Shown here in pieces: positions 8,337 through 15,327 of a stretch of DNA of 35,074 nt. The DNA comes from Wenzhouxiangella sp. (GTDB lineage Bacteria; Pseudomonadota; Gammaproteobacteria; Xanthomonadales; Wenzhouxiangellaceae). The stretch lies in assembly GCA_007134485.1 (NCBI GenBank), contig SLKT01000162.1, positions 1-35,074 of the forward strand, in the 5' to 3' direction. Numbering within the stretch: position 1 is the stretch's first letter; the number at the start of each line of letters is the position of its first letter. The position numbers were made by a program, and so were the translations under genes. The notes beneath the pieces are model-generated. The model saw only the letters and a list, made by a program, of their open reading frames with translations. It was not told where the DNA came from and ran no database searches.

Positions 8337-8987
8337 CTATAAGAGCCAGTCCCGGTAGCGTTTGGTGGACAGCACCATACGTACCATTTCGGAGCTGTTG
8401 CGCGCATCGAGCTTCTTCAGGACCTTGGCGCGGTGGATCTCGACCGTGCGCACGCTGATATCGAGATCATCAGCCACCAGCTTGTTGAGTTTGCCTTCCA
8501 GAATACCCTCCATGACTTCGCGCTCGCGGGGGGTCAATGCGTCCAGGCGCTCCTCGATGGCCGCATGTTGGCTGTGTTCGCGGAATTCAGCGGCATCGAG
8601 CTCGAGGGCATTGCGAATTTTCTCGATGAGTTGTTCATCGTCGAATGGCTTTTCGAGAAAGTCCAGTGCGCCGGCCTGCACCGCGCGTACGGCAATCTGG
8701 ATATCACCATGACCTGAAATGAAAATCGCGGGCATCGAGATGCCCGCTTCCTTGAGCGTATCGAACAGCTCAAGTCCATTCATTTCGGGCATGCGCACAT
8801 CAAGCAGCAGGCAGCCCCGATCGCTGGGATTCACACGCTCCAGCAGCGCAACCGGAGATTCAAACAGCATGTGATCAAGATCGTGAACCTTGAGCATGTA
8901 AGCGATGGACTCTCGTACGGACTGATCATCATCAACCACGAAAACCCTGGACTCATCGGCTTCTGAAGGTTTCTGATCGATACGCAT
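8337..8987 (-). CDS. FixJ-type response regulator (receiver + LuxR HTH)
   Basis: 216 residues from ATG 8987, the usual length for FixJ-type regulators. The receiver domain (about residues 14-130) shows the acidic pocket VVDDD, phospho-acceptor Asp63 in LLLDVRMPEMNG, and the conserved Lys in DFLEKPFD. The C-terminal LuxR-type helix-turn-helix (about 145-205) has LTPREREVMEGILEGKLNK and VRTVEIHRAKVLKKL. The likely partner is the HPK4-class kinase at 6459-7739. Transcribed in the same direction as the MNIO cassette upstream, but a terminator hairpin separates them. Confidence 0.92.
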   Translation of the reverse strand: MRIDQKPSEADESRVFVVDDDQSVRESIAYMLKVHDLDHMLFESPVALLERVNPSDRGCLLLDVRMPEMNGLELFDTLKEAGISMPAIFISGHGDIQIAVRAVQAGALDFLEKPFDDEQLIEKIRNALELDAAEFREHSQHAAIEERLDALTPREREVMEGILEGKLNKLVADDLDISVRTVEIHRAKVLKKLDARNSSEMVRMVLSTKRYRDWLL

Positions 8988-9011
8988 GTTGACAACTCTC
9001 TTTCTTCTTTC

Positions 9012-9049
9012 AGAAAACACACGGCCTGCCAAGCATCTGGCAGGCCGTG
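9012..9049 (-). terminator. Rho-independent terminator after the DoxX gene
   Basis: An 11-bp perfect GC-rich stem (9020-9030 with 9039-9049) has an 8-base loop. On the minus strand it is followed by TGTTTTCTG. It lies 11 bases after the DoxX gene stop and ends the precursor/MNIO/DoxX transcript before the regulator gene. Confidence 0.8.
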
Positions 9050-9059
9050 GTGGTCCAGA

Positions 9060-9731
9060 TTACTGACGCTGATAAAAAGCGTAACCCGACAGCGCGGCAC
9101 TGGCAATCAGAAGCAACACGCCCCACAGCGGAATCAAGTAGACAGCGACAAGGCCGAAGATGAATGCGGCAATACCGAATGCCAGGAAATCCTGGTTGCG
9201 TTGCTCGGCCAGATCCGAGCGCTGGGTGAACTTCAGCAACAGATAATCCAGGCTGAGCTTGCCACCGCCCATGAACAGCAACGGGGCGATCATCGCCATG
9301 AACAAGAAGGGAATACGGAAATTACCACGAAACTCGCCATCGTCCATCACCCGCGATACGGAATAACCTTCCCAGAGCTGACCCAGGCTATCCCAACTGG
9401 CCGGCCAGTGAACGGCGGCAATGGCCACCACGGCAATCACCAGCAGGGTAAAGGCAAAGAAGCGGGTGAACAACCCAAGCACCAGCGCAACGGCGGCGAG
9501 AATCTCTCCCCAGGTGACCAGGAACCAGTTGGCATTGGCCGACAGCATGCCGAATGGAAAAATGAAATCCTGGTTGGCAAACCAGTTCGGCGCCTCTCTG
9601 CCAGCCTCCAGCTTGCCGACGCCCGCTGTCCAGAATTCATGGGCAAGAAGAAAACGCAATCCTAAGGATGCAACCCAGTCTCCGGCACCTCGCAAGCGCT
9701 CGGTCAGCTTGTCATAAAATTGAAGAAACAT
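9060..9731 (-). CDS. DoxX-family membrane protein of the MNIO cassette
   Basis: 223 residues from ATG 9731, which is preceded by AGGAG at suitable spacing (AGGAGTACCAAC). DoxX features are an N-terminal amphipathic segment, LGLRFLLAHEFWTAGVGKLEAG, and several hydrophobic helices (WGEILAAVALVLGLFTRFFAF, TLLVIAVVAIAAVHWPASW, FLFMAMIAPLLFMGGGKLSLDYLL, FGIAAFIFGLVAVYLIPLWG). DoxX proteins regularly accompany MNIO (DUF692) RiPP genes of the bufferin/HvfA type. A 162-base gap separates it from the MNIO gene and contains a possible FixJ site, so it may also have its own promoter. The exact role of DoxX in such systems is not settled. Confidence 0.85.
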   Translation of the reverse strand: MFLQFYDKLTERLRGAGDWVASLGLRFLLAHEFWTAGVGKLEAGREAPNWFANQDFIFPFGMLSANANWFLVTWGEILAAVALVLGLFTRFFAFTLLVIAVVAIAAVHWPASWDSLGQLWEGYSVSRVMDDGEFRGNFRIPFLFMAMIAPLLFMGGGKLSLDYLLLKFTQRSDLAEQRNQDFLAFGIAAFIFGLVAVYLIPLWGVLLLIASAALSGYAFYQRQ

Positions 9732-9878
9732 GTTGGTACTCCTGTCATCGAAAAAATTTTTGACTTGGACTCCTGATCGATCCCTCATCGGCCAAGCCAG
9801 GCAAGGAATGCTTATCAGGGCTTCGGTTCAAAAGACCGGGGTAGGCAAAGATTGATTGCAGGTACCAACTAAGGAATA

Positions 9879-9886
9879 GTACGTAG
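9879..9886. promoter_or_regulatory. Possible FixJ-type operator (GTACGTAG)
   Basis: GTACGTAG lies in the gap between the MNIO and DoxX genes. It equals the FixJ half-site consensus GTAMGTAG as I remember it from in vitro selection work on rhizobial FixJ. A FixJ-type regulator gene is the next gene but one. An 8-base match is weak evidence by itself. Confidence 0.25.
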
Positions 9887-9893
9887 GACCAAC

Positions 9894-10754
9894 CTACAGG
9901 GCTGCGATTGCCTGCTGGATGGGGGCGGCCTGAAAATGCTTCTGAATCGCCTTGATCTGCTGGACCTCAGCAAGCAGTTCTTCGACTTCCGGAAACCCGA
10001 AGTCCCGTTCAAGCAATGTGGCCACCGGTCCGAAACGCTCGTAGGTCGCTTCGAGGAGTTTCCAGACCTGCGGGTCAACGGCTGCCCCATGGGTATCGAC
10101 AATCAGGTCCTCGGCCTCGTGATGGTGTCCCGCAATATGCAGGTAGGCCACCCTGTCGAGGGGAATCCCATTGAGAAAGTCGTGGGGATCATAGCGGTGG
10201 TTGATACTGTTGACATGCACATTGTTGACATCGAGTAACAACAGGCAGTCCGCCTTTTCCAGCACGGCATTGATGAACTCCAGTTCGGTCATTTCGGTTG
10301 CTGAGGCTGCATAGTAGGAAATGTTTTCCACCGCAATCTGGCGCCCCAGCACATCCTGAACCTGCTGGATTCTCGATGCCACCCAGTCAACCGTTTCGGG
10401 TAGAAACGGGAGCGGCATCAAGTCATAGAGATGACCATGCTCGGAGCAATAGCTCAAATGCTCGGAAAAGACCTGGATCTCGTGCAGGTCAAGAAAACTT
10501 CGCAGATTCTTCAAGTAACCGTCATCGAGCGGTTCCGGCGCACCCAGCGACAGGGATAGCCCATGGCAGGCGAAGGGAAATCTTTCGGTAAAGTGGCGAA
10601 GCTTTCGACCCAGGCTGCCGCCCACATCGATCCAGTTCTCCGGAGCGATCTCCATGAAATCCAGACCGGGAAGGTCGGCACCCTGAAGCGGGCCCAGAAG
10701 GGCCCGCCGCAGGCCGAGTCCAGCACCTTCGATTGGAAAGTCTTGCTGACTCAT
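9894..10754 (-). CDS. MNIO (DUF692) RiPP-modifying iron oxygenase, BufB/HvfB-like
   Basis: 286 residues from ATG 10754, typical of DUF692 TIM-barrel enzymes. Characteristic segments in order are GLGLR, FMEIAPENWID (about residue 35), HGLSLSLG, VFSEHLSYC, AVENISYY (about 150), LLLDVNNVHVNSIN, AYLHIAGHHH, DTHG and LLERDF. The His, Glu, Asp and Asn residues in these segments form the multinuclear iron site in known MNIOs. Such enzymes oxidise Cys residues of precursor peptides; in bufferin/HvfA-type peptides they convert the Cys of EGxCG motifs into heterocycles. The precursor gene ends 19 bases upstream and is full of such motifs. The usual partner protein BufC/HvfC (DUF2063) is not encoded anywhere in this window. 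The ribosome-binding site is weak, so coupling to the precursor gene is likely. The open frame continues upstream antisense-like through the precursor gene but is not coding there. Confidence 0.92.
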   Translation of the reverse strand: MSQQDFPIEGAGLGLRRALLGPLQGADLPGLDFMEIAPENWIDVGGSLGRKLRHFTERFPFACHGLSLSLGAPEPLDDGYLKNLRSFLDLHEIQVFSEHLSYCSEHGHLYDLMPLPFLPETVDWVASRIQQVQDVLGRQIAVENISYYAASATEMTELEFINAVLEKADCLLLLDVNNVHVNSINHRYDPHDFLNGIPLDRVAYLHIAGHHHEAEDLIVDTHGAAVDPQVWKLLEATYERFGPVATLLERDFGFPEVEELLAEVQQIKAIQKHFQAAPIQQAIAAL

Positions 10755-10773
10755 GATGGGAAAATGGTATGAA

Positions 10774-11094
10774 TCAGGCGCCGCAGGTGCCTTCACCGCA
10801 GGCACCTTCACCGCAAGCGCCTTCACCACAGGCACCCTCGCCACAGGCACCTTCTTCACCCTTTTCCTCCTCTTCTTCCTTTTCTTCTTCCTCTTCACCA
10901 CAGGATCCCTCACCACACGACCCCTCTCCACAGGCGCCTTCACCGAAATTCGGCTCATCGGCCATGAAGCCGGAAGACAAGTCCTGGGCCTCGAACATGT
11001 TGACATCGGCCTGATCGCCGGCCACCGCACCCAGGGAGAAGGAAAGTGCCGAAATGGTTCCAATCGTTGAAATCAGTGTCTTCTTGTCAGTCAT
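10774..11094 (-). CDS. Secreted Cys-rich RiPP precursor with eight EGxCG motifs (bufferin/HvfA-like)
   Basis: 106 residues from ATG 11094, with GGAG eight bases upstream. Residues 1-26 form a signal peptide (hydrophobic ISTIGTISALSFSLGAVA, likely cleavage after AVA). A short acidic spacer follows, then EGxCG pentapeptides: three in tandem (residues 52-66: Ala, Ser, Ser variants), a charged linker of Glu and Lys (67-80), and five more in tandem (81-105). All eight Cys residues lie in these motifs. The DNA consists of nearly identical 15-base units. This matches the precursors modified by MNIO enzymes, in which EGxCG Cys residues become heterocycles; bufferins of this type bind copper in the periplasm. 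The next gene on the strand is the MNIO. The split of the motif array by a Glu/Lys linker is unusual to my knowledge. Confidence 0.88.
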   Translation of the reverse strand: MTDKKTLISTIGTISALSFSLGAVAGDQADVNMFEAQDLSSGFMADEPNFGEGACGEGSCGEGSCGEEEEEKEEEEEKGEEGACGEGACGEGACGEGACGEGTCGA

Positions 11095-11345
11095 GACGTT
11101 TACTCCATATTGAACAAATAAATTTGATGTGATCTGACCCAATGTCGGCCAGGGACGGGCTGTCTGTCACCCGCTTACACCACAAGACCGAGAACTGCCG
11201 GGAGATATTGCAAAAGAATTCAACATTCCTCTACGGAAAGCTCTTGCCTGATGGGCCGGTCCAGTCAAATGAGGGCAACAGCCGCCATGTGGAATCCCCC
11301 TGTTGCCTGTCGCACTGAATCAAATCCAAACCAATGGAGACAGGA
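11095..11345. other. Divergent control region between MNIO precursor and AhpD-like genes
   Basis: 251 bases without a gene, expected to hold promoters for both the MNIO cassette and the AhpD-like gene. On the minus strand GAGGAATGTTG followed about 17 bases later by ATCTCC faintly recalls ECF promoters, but not strongly enough to call. No convincing sigma70 promoter was found. Confidence 0.4.
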
Positions 11346-11915
11346 ATGACATCCGAATACAAGATCAGCCAGACCGCACCGAATATCGATGATGCCGGCG
11401 ATGCAGCCCGGCCGTTGCTTGAATCCGCGCAAATGGCCCTGGGTTTTGTGCCCGAGATGTACCGCCACATGGCCAAGGCCTCGGGCATCCTCAGTACCTA
11501 CATGCACGGCTACGAGCAATTCCGCGAGAACTCCGGCCTGAAGCCGGACGAACAGGAAGTGGTTTTTCTGACCATCAGCCGCGAAAACGGCTGTGGCTAC
11601 TGCATGGGCGCCCACAGCATGCTGGCTAACAAGGTGTCCGGTGTGCCCGAAGGCACGCTCAAGGCCCTGCGTGATGGAAGCGAGATCCCCGATGAGCGCC
11701 TGGCCGCCCTGAGTCACTTTACCCGGGTAATGTTTCGGACCCGCGGCATGCCCGTAAAGGATGATGTGGTTGACTTTCTGGATGCCGGTTTCGAGGAAAC
11801 CCATATCCTGCAAATCATTCTCGCCCTGGCTGTCAAGACCCTGAGCAATTACTCCAATCACCTCAATCAGCCCGAACTAGACGAAGCCTTTGCTGGACAC
11901 AAATGGCAGAGTTGA
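11346..11915 (+). CDS. AhpD-like / carboxymuconolactone decarboxylase family protein
   Basis: 189 residues from ATG 11346, supported by GGAG at 11336-11339; an ATG at 11334 has no ribosome-binding site. The AhpD-type redox motif is clear: Cys83-Gly-Tyr-Cys86 with His90 three residues on (ENGCGYCMGAH), preceded by EQEVVFLTIS. Family members are small helical proteins, often disulfide reductases or peroxidase-related. It is divergent from the MNIO precursor gene, with 251 bases between them, and sits in a block of thiol- and metal-related genes. The exact substrate is unknown. Confidence 0.85.
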   Translation: MTSEYKISQTAPNIDDAGDAARPLLESAQMALGFVPEMYRHMAKASGILSTYMHGYEQFRENSGLKPDEQEVVFLTISRENGCGYCMGAHSMLANKVSGVPEGTLKALRDGSEIPDERLAALSHFTRVMFRTRGMPVKDDVVDFLDAGFEETHILQIILALAVKTLSNYSNHLNQPELDEAFAGHKWQS

Positions 11916-11950
11916 ACAAGCAATGACCAGTTGGGCCAGGCTGGAAAAGA

Positions 11951-11977
11951 ACAACGCCCGGACTGGCCGGGCGTTGT
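11951..11977 (-). terminator. Hairpin terminator between convergent genes
   Basis: A perfect 11-bp stem (11951-11961 with 11967-11977) has a 5-base loop. On the minus strand it is followed by TCTTTTCC, so it best serves the cupredoxin-like gene ending at 12007. It may also slow transcription of the AhpD-like gene coming from the other side. Confidence 0.7.
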
Positions 11978-12006
11978 CGAGTGCATTGTTGCCTGGTTCG
12001 GCCGGA

Positions 12007-12381
12007 TCAGTCACTGACACCGACCTCATACCACGGGGTGGGATTGATCGGGCAGCGATAACGGAAACCTTCATCGGTGATTTCGACCCGGCTGGTTCGG
12101 GTCTGGCCCGGTTCGAGTGGAAACATGTCAAGCTGCTCATGGCTTTCAGCGTTCTGAAGCTGCCATCCAACGGTCTTGCCCGCCTTGTTCGTGATCACGA
12201 ACTCGTAGGTTCCCGGCTCCAGTCCGGCCAGGGTTTCCTGAGCGGCGAAATAGCCGTTGTGCTGGTCCAGATGAATGGTGGTGACGCCGTCGACGGTGTC
12301 TGGAGTATCGGCGATTGCGGTCAGGTTCAACGAAAGGACCAGAAGTCCGGCGGCGAGAATGGTCATCAACTTGTGTGTCAT
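12007..12381 (-). CDS. Secreted cupredoxin-like small protein
   Basis: 124 residues from ATG 12381, with AGGAG ten bases upstream. Residues 1-26 are a signal peptide (MTILAAGLLVLSLNLTAIA). The rest looks like a small beta-sandwich of the cupredoxin type found with EfeO proteins (GYFAAQETLAGLEPGTYEFVITNKAG, PLEPGQTRTSRVEI, and C-terminal FRYRCPINPTPWYEV). One Cys lies near the C-terminus, but a complete His/Cys/Met copper site is not obvious, so metal binding is uncertain. It is divergent from an AraC-family gene that may control it. Alternative: an unrelated secreted beta-sandwich protein. Confidence 0.65.
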   Translation of the reverse strand: MTHKLMTILAAGLLVLSLNLTAIADTPDTVDGVTTIHLDQHNGYFAAQETLAGLEPGTYEFVITNKAGKTVGWQLQNAESHEQLDMFPLEPGQTRTSRVEITDEGFRYRCPINPTPWYEVGVSD

Positions 12382-12461
12382 TGCAGTAGTACTCCTTGGT
12401 AGTTGGAATGAAACGGCGGTGATTGCTTCACCGACGCTGCATATTCTGCTAGACTCAGAAC

Positions 12462-12484
12462 GCACTAAATAGCCCAATTAGTGC
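12462..12484. promoter_or_regulatory. Inverted repeat before the AraC-family gene
   Basis: GCACTAA (12462-12468) and TTAGTGC (12478-12484) are perfect inverted repeats with a 9-base spacer, ending 7 bases before the AraC start codon. The position suits an operator for autoregulation or control of the divergent cupredoxin-like gene. Confidence 0.35.
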
Positions 12485-12491
12485 TAGTTTT

Positions 12492-13403
12492 ATGTCTGAT
12501 AATCTTCATAAGGATCTCCTCTCGGATATTCTGACCCAATACCAGTTACGGGCCGAGGTGTATGCCAATCCGTCGGTGTGCGGCAATTGGCGGGTCAATA
12601 CCCGCGGCTCGCACCGGGCCGGGTTTCACATGGTCTGTACCGGCGGCTGCTGGCTGCACCTGTCGGAATCAGATGAACCACGCTGGTTGGGCGCAGGAGA
12701 TATCGTGTTTCTCCCCCATGATGAGTGGCATGTACTGTCACCGCATCGCGAACTCGACGATGACAGCATGAAGCTTGTCAACGACGGAGACGGGCCGGTC
12801 ACAACCCTGACCTGCGGCTCGGTCCGGTTCCATGATCGCGAGGGCGAATCCTTGCTGGGTTCGCTATCCGGGCCGGTGGTCCTGCGCGCGGCCGACAGCA
12901 GCGAGCCAATGGCCCAGCAATCGCTGGCCCACCTGCTTGCCATCGAGGCCGGACAGGAAAGGCCTGGTCGCCAGACGCTGCTCGACCGTCTGGCCGAGGT
13001 AGTTTTCGTGATGGTGCTCCGGCAGATTGTGGAAAAAGGCAACGTCAGTACCGGATTGCTGGCCGGACTGGGCGATCGACACCTGCGCCGGGCATTGCAG
13101 GCGATTCATTCGGACTGGCGGCGTCCCTGGCAACTGGAGGAACTGGCCGAGGTTGCCGGTCTGGCGCGCAGCACGTTCGCCCGCCGTTTCAAACAGGTGG
13201 TCGGGCAGGCGCCCATGCATTACGTTGACGGCTGGCGCATGTGGCATGCCGAGCAATACCTGGCCGGCGGCCGTCACTCGGTCGCGGCCGTGGCCGAAAT
13301 GCTCGACTATGCCAGCGAGGCGGCGTTTCGTCGTGCGTTCAGCCGGGTCCGCGGAATCACAACGGGACGGGTTCGCCGCCAATCGATCACGCAGGACGAT
13401 TGA
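12492..13403 (+). CDS. AraC-family transcriptional regulator with cupin sensor domain
   Basis: 303 residues from ATG 12492. The N-terminal cupin-type sensor domain (about residues 10-180) has GSHRAGFHMVCTGGCWLHL and GAGDIVFLPHDEWHVL. The C-terminal double helix-turn-helix (about 200-295) has WQLEELAEVAGLARSTFARR and HSVAAVAEMLDYASEAAFRR. This resembles the AraC_binding cupin_6 subfamily, often placed beside redox or detoxification genes. It is divergent from the cupredoxin-like gene across 110 bases containing a perfect 7-bp inverted repeat. The inducer is unknown. Confidence 0.9.
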   Translation: MSDNLHKDLLSDILTQYQLRAEVYANPSVCGNWRVNTRGSHRAGFHMVCTGGCWLHLSESDEPRWLGAGDIVFLPHDEWHVLSPHRELDDDSMKLVNDGDGPVTTLTCGSVRFHDREGESLLGSLSGPVVLRAADSSEPMAQQSLAHLLAIEAGQERPGRQTLLDRLAEVVFVMVLRQIVEKGNVSTGLLAGLGDRHLRRALQAIHSDWRRPWQLEELAEVAGLARSTFARRFKQVVGQAPMHYVDGWRMWHAEQYLAGGRHSVAAVAEMLDYASEAAFRRAFSRVRGITTGRVRRQSITQDD

Positions 13404-13431
13404 CCCGCCAAAGCATCTTCAGCGGGTCAAT
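13399..13431. terminator. Hairpin at the end of the AraC-family gene
   Basis: A perfect 10-bp stem (13399-13408 with 13422-13431) overlaps the stop codon. It has no T run on either side, so terminator function is only possible. It lies between convergent genes. Confidence 0.35.
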
Positions 13432-13455
13432 AACGGGGTAAAGTCAAAGGATGGA

Positions 13456-14166
13456 TCAAAGTGATATTGCCCAATCCGGCAGAACGCTTAGCGCCCAGGC
13501 TTCCAGGACCTTGTCAATGCCGGACAGGACCAGCACCGCCAGCAGCAACAGGGTCCAGCCCAGCAATTTCTTACCGAACTCGGCCTGATTGAGCAAGCCC
13601 GGTCGCCATCTCTGAAGGACCCGGCCGGAGGCAAAGGCGGCAAACAGCAGTACGGATGCCGTGCCCAGACCAAAGGTCATCATCACTAAAAAGGCCATGC
13701 CCATATCCTGGCCCAGCGAGGCCAGCGCAATGGCCGCACCCAGCGTCGGGCCGACACAGGGCAGCCAGACCAGGCCGAGCAAGGCGCCGACGCCGAACTG
13801 GCCAACCGCGCTTGAGGCTTCGACACCGCCGGTGTTGAAGCGGGCCGTCAGGCCGGAAAGCTTCAGCGTCAACCAGTTGCCGAATGGCTTGACCAGCAGT
13901 GCTGCAGCAATCAGCAACAGCAAAAATGCGGCAATGTAGCGCAGGAATTCGGGATCGAGCTGCAGGTTGAGCAGCATGAAAGTCAGTACCGTACCGCCGG
14001 CGGCAAAAGACACCGACAAACCCAGCGCCAGAAACCAGGGTCCGGCCCGGCCGCTGGTGGCGGCCGATGACATCACGGCCGGCACCAGCGGCCAGACACA
14101 GGGCGAGAGGATGCTGAGCATCCCCGCCACCCAGGCCAAGGGTATGGCGGAAAGCTCCAGACTCAT
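13456..14166 (-). CDS. CcdA/DsbD-type transmembrane thiol electron carrier
   Basis: 236 residues with about six hydrophobic helices. The two CcdA redox cysteines are in the expected places: Cys23 in LSPCVWPLVPA in the first helix and a second in LPCVGPTLGA at about residue 135. CcdA proteins carry reducing power from cytoplasmic thioredoxin across the membrane to periplasmic thioredoxin-like proteins. The gene overlaps the stop codon of the upstream secreted thioredoxin by ATGA (14163-14166), so the two are translationally coupled partners. Confidence 0.9.
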   Translation of the reverse strand: MSLELSAIPLAWVAGMLSILSPCVWPLVPAVMSSAATSGRAGPWFLALGLSVSFAAGGTVLTFMLLNLQLDPEFLRYIAAFLLLLIAAALLVKPFGNWLTLKLSGLTARFNTGGVEASSAVGQFGVGALLGLVWLPCVGPTLGAAIALASLGQDMGMAFLVMMTFGLGTASVLLFAAFASGRVLQRWRPGLLNQAEFGKKLLGWTLLLLAVLVLSGIDKVLEAWALSVLPDWAISL

Positions 14167-14552
14167 TCGAATTCAGCAGCCCGATTGATGGCATCAAAGA
14201 TCACCTCTTCGCGAGTCTCGGCAACGCTGTACCAGAACTGCTTGTCGCCGTAATACAGGATCAAGGTGGACTGGCGGGGCGCCCTGAGTTTGCGAACAGC
14301 CTGGCGGTCGCTGTCGTAATCAACCGTCAGGATATGCAAATTGATGTCCGGATGTTCAGCCTGGTACTTCTTCAGAATTTCATGTTGGCGGGCGCAGGTC
14401 GGGCACCAGTCGGCGAAAACATCGATCAGAACCAGTTCGCCATCATTTCGAAGTTCGGCGAACCGCTCGTTGGAATAAGGCTCTGCATCCAGCGCCCAGA
14501 CGGCAGAGGAAAGAACAAGCAGGCATGAAAGGACGAGTGGCTTGATATACAT
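14163..14552 (-). CDS. Secreted thioredoxin-fold protein (CPTC active site)
   Basis: 129 residues from ATG 14552, preceded by AGGAGAAATGTC. Residues 1-20 are a signal peptide (YIKPLVLSCLLVLSSAVWA). The thioredoxin fold shows LVLIDVFADWCPTCARQHE with Cys50-Pro-Thr-Cys53, and a cis-Pro region APRQSTLILY. It is predicted to be periplasmic and reduced by the CcdA-like protein encoded by the overlapping downstream gene. Possible roles are protection of periplasmic thiols or copper/cytochrome maturation; the neighbouring MNIO and cupredoxin-like genes fit a metal/thiol theme, but that is inference. Confidence 0.88.
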   Translation of the reverse strand: MYIKPLVLSCLLVLSSAVWALDAEPYSNERFAELRNDGELVLIDVFADWCPTCARQHEILKKYQAEHPDINLHILTVDYDSDRQAVRKLRAPRQSTLILYYGDKQFWYSVAETREEVIFDAINRAAEFE

Positions 14553-14683
14553 GACATTTCTCCTTGAGTATGGATGTCGAACCGATGCCGGTTGCACCGG
14601 AATTCAATGGGCTCATCAAGTAAAGACCGCTCAAGGTCGGGAAGCCTTTCAAAATCCCGTAATTTTCAGACAGGAGAATTTCC

Positions 14684-14746
14684 ATGAAAGCCATCATCGG
14701 ACTGCCCGGTCTCCTACAACCTGACAGAACTCGAAACCGATCATGA
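14684..14746 (+). CDS. 20-codon mini-ORF translationally coupled to DinB gene
   Basis: ATG 14684 has a strong ribosome-binding site (AGGAG six bases upstream) and opens a 20-residue frame, MKAIIGLPGLLQPDRTRNRS. Its stop TGA overlaps the DinB start as ATGA (14743-14746). The DinB ATG itself has no good ribosome-binding site. This looks like a coupling leader peptide for the operon. It could also be the relic of a longer upstream gene. Confidence 0.45.
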   Translation: MKAIIGLPGLLQPDRTRNRS

Positions 14747-15327
14747 ACTCGCTGGCCACACATCAGAAGTCGACTTCAATGGAACCCGAAGAGACGGTCT
14801 ATCTCGACGCCCTTGAGGCCTTGGTTGCCGATCACCGGATACAACTGGCGCGCATCGCCGACCTGCTCGACCGCATGTCGCCGCAACAGTACAGAAGTGA
14901 GCAGGCGCCCAACGCCTCGGTCGGGGCCCATGTGCGCCATGTTCTTGAGCATTACGATCAACTGCTCGATGATGATGAGGGCATGGTCGACTATGACCGG
15001 CGGCCGCGAGAGAAGAGACTTGAATCGTGTCCACGAACGGCTGCGAGCCGGATTCACCTGATCGCAACCGCCTTGACGGAGCTTTCGAATGTTCCAGTCC
15101 GAGTTCGACATCGACCCGAGTTCGGACCCGAGGATTACTTTTTCGACATCGACTCGACCATCGAACGTGAGCTCGCCTTCCTGCTCAGCCACACCATCCA
15201 TCACATGGCGATGATGGCTCAGCGAGCCTGTCAGTCGGGCGTTGAGGCGCCCGCCAGCTTCGGGGTCATGCCCTCGACGCTCCGCTATTGGCAGACATTG
15301 GATACCGAATCATCGAATCGCTCATGA
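14743..15327 (+). CDS. DinB-family protein
   Basis: 194 residues with the DinB/YfiT four-helix bundle pattern. The potential metal-binding histidines are His63/His66/His70 in GAHVRHVLEHYDQLL and the cluster LSHTIHHMAMM at about residue 150. DinB-fold proteins include thiol-dependent S-transferases and the substrate-binding half of ergothioneine enzymes; no catalytic role can be read here. It starts by ATGA overlap with a 20-codon mini-ORF and ends by ATGA overlap with the acyltransferase gene, so it is co-translated with a lipid-synthesis pair. Confidence 0.82.
   Translation: MNSLATHQKSTSMEPEETVYLDALEALVADHRIQLARIADLLDRMSPQQYRSEQAPNASVGAHVRHVLEHYDQLLDDDEGMVDYDRRPREKRLESCPRTAASRIHLIATALTELSNVPVRVRHRPEFGPEDYFFDIDSTIERELAFLLSHTIHHMAMMAQRACQSGVEAPASFGVMPSTLRYWQTLDTESSNRS

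Noticed and set aside
10784-10941. 15-base repeats considered as a CRISPR or minisatellite outside genes
   Set aside because: They are in-frame codons for EGxCG motifs of a secreted precursor, so they are coding repeats.
9894-11063. Long 389-codon version of the MNIO gene
   Set aside because: Its first 103 codons run through the precursor gene in another frame and give an Arg/Lys/Val-rich nonsense stretch. ATG 10754 gives the normal family length.
10753-11070. Plus-strand hydrophobic open frame of 105 codons opposite the precursor gene
   Set aside because: Its Phe/Leu-rich sequence is the mirror of Glu/Lys codons on the coding strand. The minus-strand gene has a signal peptide, a ribosome-binding site and the MNIO context.
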